64,000 nucleotides of DNA from Combretum micranthum (lineage: Eukaryota > Streptophyta > Magnoliopsida > Myrtales > Combretaceae). The notes beneath the pieces were generated by a model that searched no databases, had not been told where the DNA came from, and saw only the letters and a list, made by a program, of their open reading frames with translations. The stretch spans positions 1 to 64,000 of the forward strand of contig JAMXBD010004267.1 of assembly GCA_024138025.1 (NCBI GenBank), in the 5' to 3' direction. The stretch's first letter is position 1, and each line of letters opens with the position of its first letter. The translations under genes were made by a program, and so were the position numbers. Shown piece by piece: positions 22,314-34,852 of this stretch.

Positions 22314-25300
22314 TGTAAACCCCCGAATTTTTCGTAACTCTTACAAAATAATCTTGGAATTAAAATACCAAATCGAAACCCTGAAAGCCAACCCAAGTTA
22401 AAACCAAACCCTAAACAATATCGAATACAAAATTTCATGGCTTTAAGAAAAAGAGAATCTTCAAAAACAAAAAAATAAAAATAAAAATTCAATAATCGAT
22501 CGACTCAAAACCTGAACATGAGATAATTCATTTATTTGATCCCTAACACATAAATTGAAATGGAATATCCAAATAATATTCAATAACAAAATTATAAAAC
22601 ATTAAGCCCATCGGTTAATTTAGAAATAAAAAATCTAAATTTGTACCGAAAGTCAAATTGAGTCATCACACAACCCTAGACTCAAATAAATAATCCCAGT
22701 AACTGAAAAATATTAAATAAATCATAAAGACAAAGTAAAACATAAATTTTGAATAAAAAATATAACACGGCCAAAACCCAAAATTTTATGATCTTACGAA
22801 TAAATCAAAAAGCTAGAAGTCAAACCATAACCCTAAAAGTCAACAAAGTCTATAACAAACCTAGTATTTACATCTGACAATCCCATGCTCTTAAACCCTA
22901 ACAACAGAATCAAGATAATTGTGGATGATAGTTCGTAATAATACAAAAAAGCTTTAAAATATCATATTATCTAATTTTTAGGGTATTTTGGATCCAAACG
23001 GGATCAGTTTTCAAAAACTGTACCTTGGTACACTGGATGGTAAAAATATTCTGATAAGACTGTTAGACTCGTAATAATTTAAGGAATAAAAAAATATCAG
23101 TTTCATAATTTTTTAGTATCTAAAAATATCTTATATAGCTTATTTACGCATATTTTTATTACTACCGATAATTTATTAGTCCTGTTTACTATTCATTGTC
23201 ATATTTTACACTATTCATCTAATCTCTACTTTTTGTATTACCTATTCTTACAACCTACATACATATTTCTTATAATTTTCTTTTCCATAAAAATTCTACA
23301 CCACAAATTACTAAACTTCTCTTACACTTTTCTTCTAAAATTATTTTTTAATTACTCTTCTTCTTCATGCCATCGATTTCTTTTCTTTTTCATTATTTAA
23401 TTAAATCTTAATTTCTCTTCATCTTTAACTATAATACCCCATTTTCCCTCCACTTCTTTTCACATTCGGCTTTACATAACAAAACTCTACTAAAAATCTC
23501 TTCCAAATATTTCTCTCTACCAAAAATCATCTCTAAACAATTCTTTTCAACTTTCTTTCCTCCACACAAAAACCATCTTCCACATATTATTACCTGTATA
23601 TTCTTACAACCATCACCTTCTTTCCTCAACACATACACAACTTTAGGTAAAGATTTTTCACAAATTATTTACCTATGTCATGTAACTTAGCATGATTATA
23701 GTGTTGTTTCTTGAAACTCATATGAGTTGTAAAAGCAATAACATGTTCATGTTTTGTTCTTGCATATGCCAAGAATTTCGATTTTATTATTTTGTTATTA
23801 TGATATTATGTTGTTATTACTATGCTTCTAACTTAATCTTATATATATATATATATTATTATCTATATGTATATATATATTTATTTCTTAGAGCCTAAAT
23901 GCTCACTAACTCTTACTAACTTGCTTTTATTATTATTCTTAATGCTCTTATTATTGCTTTTCTTTTCTTTTTTTTTTTTCTTTTTGGGACTAGTATATTC
24001 TTAATCCTAAGATATCTTGATGAAGCTAAGGCTCTCAATACTTGACTGGGAAGCCTTGATGAAGCTAAGGCTCTCAATACATGACCGGGTTACCTTGATG
24101 AAGCTAAGGTTCCAATGCTTGATTATAGTATTTCGCTCATTTTTGCTTCTTATAATCCTTCTTTTATTTATTATGTGATATTTTCATCTTTTCCATACTA
24201 CATAATCATGTGCATGCATCATTATAATGAATATTGTCTCAACAAATTTAAAATGGAAATTCTCTTTAATAAGGGAAATGGAACCAAACTCTTTTATTAT
24301 ATAACTTTGAACTTAAACAAGATTTTATCATCAAAACATGGAAAAAGTATTTTTATAAAATTCTTTTAAAAAATTTAGACAAACCCATCATAAATTCCCT
24401 TCAATAATAATAAAAGATGATTGTTACCAAAGAAATTAACTAGGGAAATAAACACTCTCTTTTTATGATGAGTAACAAAAATTTTATTAAAACTTAGTGT
24501 TAATAACTCTTTAATAGTCAATTTTTTTTATAAAAACTTAATTATAGAATTTCTTTTCTAACTCCATAATAAAATCAAGAAATAGACTAGTTTTCAAAAT
24601 TAAGATAAAATCAACTCGCTAAATTATAAACCCACTTAGAAAAATAAAGGTTGCCAAGAATGTAAATGATAAACCTATTTTTAAAGAAATAAAATGTAAA
24701 CATAGTAAATTTAAAAAATAATAGGTATTATCAACAACTTAAGAACATGTTAAAAAAAATGATTTCTTTCTAAGTAAAATAGATAAAGAAGTTAAAGGAC
24801 CAAGTTTTAGAAATAAAATTTATTATTTAATTTTTTTTAGAAGTTAGAAAGTGAAAATATAAGAGGAAGAAGACTTGTTTATCAAAGCCATTTTTTAAAA
24901 AGAAATATATATATATACAACCCAAATTAATATAGGTTATCAACAACTTTTGGAAACTTCAATTTTATTACTAGAAGTAAAATTCATAGAAAACCAAAGT
25001 TAAGGGAAAATTTATTAAAATAAGAATATATTTATTTGTAATAACTCAAGAATTTATAAGGTTCTTTCAAAACACTTAGAAAAAAAATTATAAAGATTCA
25101 AGTTTTCAACACCATAAAACAAATGGTTTTACGAAAAAAATCGTTGAGACAACACCATTGAATCATGCATACAATATGAGTCTATATATAGGTATTTAAA
25201 GGGTTTTTCAATCAGATAAATATCTATACTTTGGCTAAAGAATTTTTGGGATAAAGAAAAGTTTGAAAATTGTATTTTAAGGGTTGGGATTTTCGTGGAG

Positions 25301-26742
25301 ATTCTGTACCGACCTTTTTTGTGAACTAAATGGCTTTGTTATGACAAAAATAACCTTAGAAATAGATAGATCTTTTCGAGTTGGTAGAAAAAAGTATATA
25401 AAATGCAAAATTGCAAGTTAAAATAAGCAAATTGTAGCCATTTTAAGTTGGGATTTCCTTCTATACGATTTTTTACGAACATCGAAAAATAGAATTAGAA
25501 AATTTGAGTAGAACTTCCATGGAATCTCATCCTGGGTTTTTCTTTTGTCTAGGAGACAAAGAATATGGGATTTTCCTTCCAAAGGACTACTACAACAAAG
25601 AAGATTGAGAAATGGACGAGTGAGTTTTTCCTTTACGTATTTTGTATTAGCGCATGTACTTATAGAATAGAGTACTAGATGTTAGAAAAAGATAAAATTG
25701 ATATAGACGCGAGTTATCATGGGAGTTATGTATGTGAATTGTTATGTGTGATCAATGAACGATAAGTATATCAGAACCCGATTTGTTGATTGTTGTAATT
25801 GGCTCTATGTATATTGCTATGTGTGCAAACATTGATTAATCGCCTTAAATGTATTAATGACGAATCAGAAATTCCTTATAACCAAATTGCTCATGCATAT
25901 CACTTAAAAGATCATCTCGCATTTTGCTACTACTCCTTAGCGTGGGACCAGAAAAGTAAGCCGCCTAGCTACATCTTAAGGATTTAAGACGTTCGAGGAA
26001 TACGACCTCATGGTGTAGCTGAGCCGGATTGATCGCTTTAGGTAAGGAAAGCCCAGAGACTAGTAGTACTATTCATTGGAACCCCAAGATGCGCGGAAAC
26101 TTTCAGAGAGGTCTATTATGGCCCAATTCAAATCATTCCCTAACCACCGATGGAGGGATAAATCCATCCTACATACGAAACCGGATAATCGTATGTATTG
26201 TTTGATCATATGGTTGTTGCATTTCATATGCTTGCTTAAAGCGCTTGTTTTATTGCTTTGTTATGATACATTTTGAGTAAGGAATATCTCACAAAGCTAG
26301 TTATGCTTATTCTCCAACAGATTTCTGATGTTGCAAGATTATTGTTTTTGTGCCGAGACCACCATGACCGTTTAGGTGGAACTCATGTTTTTTTTATGGG
26401 AGCTTTTGGATAAATTCTATTTCGAAGACTTTAGATTAGCTTTCCTTTAGAAATCTTTTAGTTTAGTTATTCAATTTATGAAGACTATGTTATTATGAAG
26501 ATTTATTAGGGGAATGCCCCGAAAAAGCTGTAAGACCTTATATTTTGATGAATCATAACAGTATTGCTTTGATTGTTCCGCTGTCATTATCTTAAAATGC
26601 ATAACTCCACTGGCCTCCCTTTGTTGTGAACGTATGCCTTATACCAATATGAAAGCTTCCGAGTGACTAAAGTAGTCATTCTCAAGTTTTAATATTGTGT
26701 ACGGCGGACTGTCACGTTTATGGTACCCATTAGGCCGTGACA
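22314..26742 (+). mobile_element. Solo LTR, family B, 4.4 kb
   Basis: It starts TGTAAACCCCCGAATTTTTC and ends GGCCGTGACA, flanked by a perfect 5-bp target duplication CACTC (22309-22313 and 26743-26747). There is no internal region, so it arose by LTR-LTR recombination. It aligns by eye with the B LTRs at 39729-44134 and, reversed, 34853-38646. It is longer than those. Short ORFs inside are chance frames. It splits the Athila-like element. Confidence 0.9.
24016..24121 (+). repeat. 39-bp tandem repeat, about 2.7 units, in the B LTR
   Basis: The unit starts CTTGATGAAGCTAAGG; starts are at 24016, 24055 and 24094. The other B LTR (reverse, near 37310-37330) has a single copy of this word, so the array is specific to this insertion. 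Confidence 0.85.
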
Positions 26743-28092
26743 CACTCAACATGAACTTTGTCTCTAAGTCAAGCCGAGTGCATTCACCCTTAAACAGGGC
26801 AGTTCTACCTCCTAACTTTTCTTCCCAATCTTCATTGAATGCTTGCACATTTTTCCCATGATCTTTCTTGATAAGACTTTGAGGATAATGTCTATCTTTA
26901 AGTGTAGGGAATGAATTATTAAAAGAAAGAAAAGTAATGAATAGAGTAAATGAGCCAAATTGTCCCCATTTAAGCAAGTGTTTTTCTTTTTTCTTTAAAA
27001 AAAAAAACAACTTTGAGATGGTATTAGTACTTATTTTGAATTCCTTACACCTTTTTGAAATATGTTTTTAGCTAAATGATTGTAGTCTTAGTGTTGAGCT
27101 TTGATCTCTTGCGTTTGGATTTTAGTTACCTTGTTAAAGTTACTTGGTTAAATCTAGGTGAATTAACATTACTTGTTATTTAACCTAAGAATCTAGAATT
27201 GGATGACTTAAGGTCCTTAATGAAAGCTATTAGGTTAAGTTTTAGGTTTAATGGCCAGTATACTCTTCAATTTAGTTGCTTTAAGAACTTTGCAATCCTT
27301 TGTGAAGGTTTAAATGAGACTTGTAACTTGATGATTTTTCACTTATACTGAATAAATATATATATAAAACCAATAAATAAATATAAAGACTTAAGTTGGT
27401 ATGGGCAGGCTTTGATCTCTCAAAAGATCAAATGTTTGACCTTGTTGCCAATTAAATACAACCACTAAAAATTTAGTTAGTATAAGCAAGCCTCAGTCCC
27501 GCAGAAGAGTGGTGTCTGACTCAACTACTAATTGATAAAGAAAACAGAAAAAATGTGCGTTAAAGTCAATTGATAAGGGCAGGTCTTGTTCGTTAGAAGA
27601 GCATGATTCATTCCCTAGTGTCTATTACACCATCTAAAAACAAAAAGAAGAAGAGAGTCACAAATACATTAAATAAATATGCCTTAACTTTAGAGTATGA
27701 TGCTTAGAGAAGTAATTGAAGAAGTTTATACATTTATGCAAGGGGATGAAGTTTACTGAGTTTCTTTTACTTTGTTCGATATTTTGGCTAATTTTTACTT
27801 TAGAAATTGGTTTAAATGTTGAGGGTAAAGGTTAATTTACCTGGTTTAGTACATATTATAGTAAGATTAAGTGAAGTAAGATGCATGATGATCCTTGAAG
27901 TTGCTTAATGAGTTGAAAAGGATGAGTATAAGGTGGTGAAATGTTGAACTTGATGTTGAATGTTGAGGTATCATTAAGAATTTGTTTTTTCTAAGCTTTG
28001 AGCTTTGAATTTGTTTTTTTTTTTTTTTTTATGTCTTGTTCTTTTATCAACTATTTGCTTGAGGAAAACCAAAGTTTAGGTGTGGGAAAGTT
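26743..28092 (+). mobile_element. Athila/Tat-like element, 3' untranslated region
   Basis: No ORF of length. It holds about three degenerate ~100-bp repeats at 27384-27640 around 'gtatgggcagg', 'gtataagcaagcc' and 'gataagggcaggtc', each followed by a 'tctcaaaagat/cgcagaagag/cgttagaagag' word. It ends with the CTTGAGGAAAACCAAAGTTT and GGTGTGGGAAAG motif (28057-28090). That motif is characteristic of the 3' end of Athila/Ogre/Tat elements, where it contains the polypurine tract. Identification is from memory of these motifs. Confidence 0.55.
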
Positions 28093-29760
28093 TGATAGGA
28101 TTATATTGCTTTATTCATTCAAGGATTATTTTATCTCAATTTTCATCTATTTTCATTAATAATCCTAAAAACTAGCACTTAAGTATTGTTATTTGTTGAT
28201 CTCAGGAAATGAAGCTCATTTGGATAATTATCATAATTGACGAAGAAATTGTACAAGGATGAACAAAAATTCACAAAGTAAGGAGAAAAAGGCATAAATG
28301 CAGTCATGCCTTAGCCTACATGAAGAAAGTTTGTTTACAATTGATCACACAAGCCAAAGCACAAGTGCATGCAAGAAGATTGTGAATACAGGGGATGTCG
28401 TAGTCTTAGCTGCGACTATACGATCAGATGCACCTACATCTAATGTAAATTGTTCCAGGTTTTGACATCGTCAATAGCACGAACACGTGATGCTAAAGGT
28501 TACATCTACAGTTGAGTACATGGTCTTGCATGCAAGCACACCTAAACTGAGAGCTTAATCACAGTTTAGAACATTGCCCTTGGTACAGCTACCTATAAAA
28601 GAAGTTATATTTGAAATTTGGAGACACGGCTCAAGGTTGTGTAGCTGAGGGTTTCATGCTTGCCTAACATGGATTTTGTTATTTTTAGATCTTTTTGCCA
28701 CGTTAGCATCCTTTATACTATAAATAGACCTTTTTATGCGAAAGCCTACAAGAGAAAGTACACTTTAGTTAGGAATATATAGGAATTAGAGAATTTAACA
28801 GATCATATACAATTTATCTTAGATTTACTACTAAGCTTTAAGAATTTTTTAGAGGAAATTCAAGGAGATTGTTCATTGGCCTTCACCAATTCCAAATTAC
28901 AAAGGATCTCAGTCTAACAAGCCTTACTCTTATCACGATTCCCTTTTATTTTTCTAAATTGTTGATTACATCGTTACAGTTATGGAGGAATAATTATTTA
29001 GCTTAGATCTTGTGGATCCTTAAGTCTAATTTATGTAACCCTGTGATTCAAATGAAGCAATATTGATTTCTTAAATTCAATAGCTTGAGCTTAATAGATC
29101 TTTTTGTATAGCACAAGATATGGATTCATGTATGCTTTCATTAAGATTGATTAAGAAATCATTTTAATGAGTAGATCTAGGCTATTGATGAGGGTTGGTC
29201 ATGATTTTACAAATAGAGTGGTGAAATCCTTTTGCTATTGATAAATTAATCTAATGAATTCTAGTACTTAATGCAATTCTAAGTTACTATTGTTTTAGGA
29301 AGAGATTCCAATTGATAAACTTAGGATTAGAGGTTAATGATCTTGAAAAAGACATTAATATACCTTTGAGAATTCAGCAGTCCAAGAAATCAATATGAAA
29401 TATATGAGAATTTATCAAGTTACATGATAAAGCCTAATGGTAAAACAAGATCGAAGTGTTTTGTGATTTGGATTAACATTTTATTGTTGATTGTGTTGAA
29501 AATTTTCTTAAGTTTAGCAGTAGTTTAGTTAATTGTTATTTGTGGTAGCTGAAACTCTCTAAAATTTGAGGCTGATAATAGAAAATAGCGAATAGAAATA
29601 CTTGTTAAGTTCCTAGGGTAAAAGATATCCATATTTAATTTGACGTTATGATGATAGGTACACTTGCCTTTTTATGTTGACTATTTTAATTTTGCTCATA
29701 GATTTATAAATTTGTAGAAACTCAGTCTATTAAATTACTGTCTTGTGCTTAGTACATTGA
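28093..29760 (+). mobile_element. Athila/Tat-like 3' LTR remnant (right edge uncertain)
   Basis: It starts TGATAGGATTATATTGC directly after the purine-rich motif. A TATA box lies mid-way. The end is not defined, and no matching 5' LTR or target duplication was found. The right limit is placed where recognisable features stop. No gene is present. Confidence 0.45.
28719..28726 (+). promoter_or_regulatory. TATA box of the Athila-like LTR
   Basis: TATAAATA in the context ACTATAAATAGACC is a textbook plant TATA element, placed about 630 bases into the LTR as expected for a U3 promoter. Confidence 0.6.
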
Positions 29761-30540
29761 CCACTTTGATACCAAGATGATACTAATTAGAGAATCCACA
29801 TGTTTAATGGATTTAGTAGTATAATACAATCTAGGGATTTGTAATGTATTTTTAGGTTTTTGTGATTTACATAAAACTAAAATAAAAAAGATATAAGTGA
29901 TCTATCATTGGATATGATGCACAAAGAAAAGAATCGAACTAGTTATTTCAATCAATCGATATGATGCGTAATTAAAATAAATATCAAAGAATAATCTTAA
30001 AGAAAAAACTCAATATTATTCAAAAGAGATAATTGATCACAATCAATGTAAAGGATATGAAGAGGTTAAAAGATGGTTAACTCCTACCAACATAACCCTA
30101 ATGACCCTTATATACTCCCATAAGTGGGGTAAGGGTAATAACGGAACATAAAAGTCAAAACAAATAAAATTGAAAACTCAAAAATAAACTTCAGAAACAA
30201 AACATGAAGCTACGTTGCTACACATAGCCGAGCTTCAAGGGGTGTCCTTAATTGATCTCACAATCAGACCTTAAAACTAGCACACCATGGCCATGGGACC
30301 TCAGCCATGATCTTAAGAGTAGTTATGGGCTAGGTCGTGCTATCCTCTGTCTTCTCCTTTCTTTGATAACAATGTGCTCACATTCTCAAATACGGTTGTA
30401 TCTTCAAGTATGGCATTGGCACGGGCGTATGCTAGACCTTGCTTGCCTCTATAGCATCATTAGCTTGCTTAGTTGCAACCACTATCTTCACCATGGGCAT
30501 GACAATCAATATTGATGAGTTTTCCTTCAAATTTTACCTT
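29761..30540. other. Unassigned non-coding DNA
   Basis: AT-rich. The minus strand reading around 29880-30200 has the look of a decayed LTR ('gtaagggtaataacgg' words near 30130), but I could not find a partner or edges. No gene is supported. Confidence 0.3.
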
Positions 30541-30549
30541 TCTTCTACA

Positions 30550-31760
30550 CTTAAACATACTATATCTTGTCTAATAAAAATGTGTATCATATAACACTAG
30601 AGATGCTCCATTTTACCTTCATTCAGTTCATCATGATGATCCTTTGAACTAAGTTCATCAATCCTCTAGCTCTAATTTGAGTTATCAGTCCAAATGAACC
30701 ATGATTCCTATCATTGCTCCTTTCAACCTAGGCCTAAATAGCTTCTAGAAGTGTCGAGCATCCCTCTCACTTATGTCTCTTGCAAGAAGAGTAAAAAGAC
30801 AATTTAATAAGAAAGTAAATCAAAGAAAAAAATAGGTGAACTCATGCCAAGTGTACCTTAAGTAGCCATCCGCCATCACACGGGTCCTCGACCCCAAGTG
30901 CCTTCCAAAAAACCATTCAAACAAAGAAGATGATAGCCAAAAAGTACCTTCAACATCCATTTCCCCTTCTTCAAAAAAATCCAGGGGATAAAGTATGAAC
31001 CTTAATCCAACAAGAATTTAATAATCTTCTTGGCATCAAGATGACTAACACTGAACAAACAACACCATTTTAAAAAATGTCTTTAACTCCTAGGCAGTTT
31101 CTCAATCGGTTAGCCCAAAGTTTAGCTAGTCATATGATCTAGGTAACTTTACTCAGCGAATTATCAATTGAGGCTCCTAATTAAGCTTTACGATGATGAA
31201 CTTATCTTTTTAGCTCTTCATAGAAGATTTCATACTAATAAATTAAGTCATCTCCTTCCTTTGTTGTAAGCTAACCTACTTGTCCCCATAACATTTTATG
31301 GTTAAAAAATGTGGAACCAATTGAGGAGTGAGTCTCTGACATAACCCTATACAAATTGCCTTAAAAGCAACCAATAATCACTAAGAATTAGGCATAAGTT
31401 GGCTAGGCTTTCTAGTTAAGGTGTACCGGCAACTCCTCTTGAAAACTAGTCAAAGGAAAATGAAACCTAAATACCAGACACATTGTATATACATAAAATT
31501 TGGTCACATACACCAAAGTGACCCAATCATTTTCTTTAGGGATAGTAATAGTATATTCACTCGAAGTCCTCTTAAAATATTCCTTCTTTAACTCCTACAG
31601 ATTTCCTTAAGAAACGCTACTCCTCATGTGATTACGTCCCATCCTAGCATTAATTGGTGAAAGGCAATTGAAAACATTGCCAACATCACCTTTCTTGATA
31701 TCCTTGACATGATAAATATCTCCCTACACACTCTCTATTGTGCTATAGATGCCTTCGTTG
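30550..31760 (-). pseudogene. Possible remnant of a gypsy-associated transposon protein
   Basis: On the minus strand, broken frames give peptides such as FRFHFPLTSFQEELPVH (near 31440), RHFLKWCCLFSVSHLDAK (near 31050) and FFNHKMLWGQV (near 31285). Their order and spacing resemble the plant 'putative gypsy type transposon' domain, in which FP...F...LL..L is followed by a W/F-rich C-terminal part. There are many stops. This is a weak, by-eye assignment. Confidence 0.3.
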
Positions 31761-32115
31761 CCGCACAAGAACCTAATGAAGTTAGCCACGAAAATCTTAT
31801 ATCAAGTAGCCATATTCCTAGCTTATCCTAAGCAATGGGGTTTTAAGATTGAGGTTATTGGGGGCAGGTAGTTATCGTAGAAGTACCAGTACTAGAAAAC
31901 TTACTTAAGGTTCGAGAAGAACTACTACAACTCTCACTAGCCTTTTTACATCAATAATGTTAGAAGTAATTGAAGTGGAACATTCAAACATGTTTGTCGA
32001 AGAAAAACTCTTTAAAATGCACAAAGAATTTACAAAAGGAATAGTAAGCCGAACCGATGATGGAATTTATAGGCTGCAATGGCCTCTCGAACAATGAGGT
32101 AATGATGAGAAAAAC
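31761..32115. other. Unassigned DNA before the solo C LTR
   Basis: No ORF, repeat or element edge is recognised. Confidence 0.3.
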
Positions 32116-33035
32116 CTATCGTGACCCCTAAGTTTTTCCATAAGTTAAGTTTAGAGAATAAATATAAAATCAATGTAGTTCCAATATAAAATTTGAATGA
32201 ATGTTATAGTTATAGATTTAAGTATAATAACATGTGTGAAATAAGATAAATGAGAATAGAGATTCAAAATTTCATTTGACTCTTCTTAAAGTTGCCTATT
32301 AATTTAATTTTTTTTTTAATTTCTTATTAGCTAAGTCATTGGAGGATTAAAATTGCAAGCAACTCAATTCAAGTTTTTTATCAATTATTTTACATTTAAA
32401 CTTCCTTAGAAAATTGGATTTCTAAAACTTAACCTTTAAATTATAAGGAATCTCAATATAGATTTTTATAAGAGAATTTCTATTTAACTAAACTTTATAA
32501 ACTAGTTTGATCAAACTTTGCAATAATTTCAATTTGTTGATTTTAGTCAATTAATTTTGGAGAAAGCCCAATTTTTTATGACAATACAAGCCCAATTCTT
32601 TTTGCATGCACAATAAGCCCATATATCCACCTTATTACCATGCATATGCACTTGCACAATCACTTTTAATATGCCCCTAAAGTGAAGTATATTTTATGCT
32701 CTTCTTGGTTCATGTTGCATGTAAGGTTGTTAGAGTCTTTGGTATTAGATAAGTGAAGTTAGGTGATGAAATTGATGGTTTAAGTTCTAAACAATGGAGT
32801 TACTAGACTTTTGTTGGTTGAATGGAGTTGATGCTGTGTATAGTTGATGTAATGTATATGTATTGGTGTAATACCAATTTGAAGTTGTGGAAGAAACATT
32901 TAAGCCTATGGTAGTGTTGAAGTGTGTTTGATGAAGTTGAGATCATAACAAGTGCTTGAAAAGTGTAGATTTTCGGAGTTGGGAAAAGTGACTTATGGAT
33001 GAATGGATCATGGGCGTGAGATAACATTTAGCAGC

Positions 33036-33310
33036 GTCTGATGTGGTGTTTTTGGTCAGTCATGGACCTGACTTAAGCCTTAGTGGCCTATGGTCAAGTT
33101 GTTAAGTAAAATCTGATGTTAGTGTTTTGGATGATCACGGGCATAATCTATCCCTTAATAGTGTTTGATGTTGGTGTTTTGGATGATCACAGGCATGATC
33201 CATCCTTTAGTAGCATTTGGCCTTAATGTTTTATGAATCACAAGCGTGATTCAAACCTTGCTATCCTTTGACCTTGGTGTTTTCGAAAATCATGAGCGTG
33301 ATGGAAGGAT
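33036..33310 (+). repeat. Degenerate ~65-bp tandem repeat, about 4 units, in the C1 LTR
   Basis: Units share the words 'gatgttggtgtttt' and 'gatcacaggcatgatcc' (for example 33116-33180 and 33167-33235). It holds the same position in the LTR as the GC-rich module of family A, but the sequence is unrelated. Confidence 0.65.
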
Positions 33311-33541
33311 CCCCTACAACAATACTATTTCGTAGTTTGATCATAACTTTTTCATCCAAACTCATATTGAAGTGATTTAAGATGCTACGTAAAGATTAAT
33401 GAGAGAGATACAAATTTTATGTTTTAAATTTTGAGAGATTCCAAAAGAATCTAGGCTTAAAATGCAATTGTTTTAGACTGTAATATATTCAAATAAAGTT
33501 AAATGCCCATTTTACTAGTTAAGTGAATGTAGTTAAGCTTA

Positions 33542-33942
33542 CAGCTCATTTACTTCTCTGAATGGAATAAGGGAGGAATGGAATTCAAATTGAAAGGGAA
33601 TGTAATAGAGTTGTAATGGCTATTATAATGTTCACTAAGTGTAAAAAGTAAAATAAGTAATTAGAGTAAAAGGTAAAATATCTATAATGCCCCTTGTATT
33701 TATTAAAGAGAGAGGAGGGTAATTGTATAGGTGTTTTTTTCAAGATAAGGGTATTTATGACAAATTTGAAAAATAGACCATTAAATGACAATTCATGGGT
33801 TAGAGACATGAATTGCTATTCATCATTTTACATAATAGTAATTCATTATGAATTGTCATGCCTTTCAAGTAAACACCGTAATATCAGCTTTATGTTGAAC
33901 AAAGAAAGAATGAATAGCTATTCATGCCAAGTGAACGCACCA
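33542..33942. mobile_element. Tourist-like MITE (possible)
   Basis: It is 401 bp, flanked by TTA at 33539-33541 and 33943-33945. Its ends are weakly inverted: CAGCTCATTTACTTC against TGGTGCGTTCACTTGG on the other strand. Internal palindromic words such as GAATAGCTATTC are present. TTA target sites are typical of PIF/Harbinger MITEs. The inverted-repeat match is only moderate. Confidence 0.4.
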
Positions 33943-34852
33943 TTAGTACTTTATAATTTCTTAAAGACCAATAAACTAAGGATCTCATAACATGAATTTA
34001 GAACATTTAGGCACTAATAGACATTCTTGATTAATTATATACTTAATAACATAAGCTTATTGTTTTATAGGATCTATCAACCAAGATTTGGACTTTTCGA
34101 TAGACTACTACGACGACTAGCCAAAATGCATGGGGAAGTAATCAAATCTTCTCATATTGTTTGTGATTGTAAAGAAGTAGCACATATTCTTAATTATAAT
34201 CAAAATTGGATGAATGCATGGGGATTGGCAATCTTGTATCTTATATGTTGTATGACTGAGTGACAAATTCTAATATTCAAAATTATAGCAAATTGCTTGA
34301 TAATGACCGTGTAGTTTGAATTGATGATTGTCCATAATTAAAGTGATCACTAAATAATCTAGAATTAAACTTATTAGAACCTTAACCTTAAATAGACATG
34401 CACTGCACGACATCATGGACTTCATTTGCATGGTATTCATGTTACACGTTATTACTTCAATTACATAGTAGTGCTTTGTTTTATCTAGTAAATTTGGTAA
34501 AGGTTACTCTTTGGTTATCAGCTTCACAAGAACTAAGCAGGCACCGAAGGATGTCGCTTATTAATACTTAGTGGAGATTTAAAATTCTAAGTGAAGTTGA
34601 GATTGTGTTTTATTAACAATATATGATTTTGAAATTAAGGTCTCCTTCCTTAGTTCTTTATTTTTCCTAGACGTAAATTACTTGAGTTAGTCCTTCAACC
34701 CTCAGGAGAGGGAGTAAATCTCCATATGTTTAGATTATGGTCATCTAAACTATGTTTGTTACCTATGATTATTAACCAAACCTTGTTTGATGTCAATGAA
34801 CCGTGTTAAGACTCTGTTATTCGTTGATCTTACTATATTCATGATCCCCTAA

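Noticed and set aside
25799..26276. 60-66-codon frames in the solo B LTR
   Set aside because: Not shared by other B LTR copies; chance frames.
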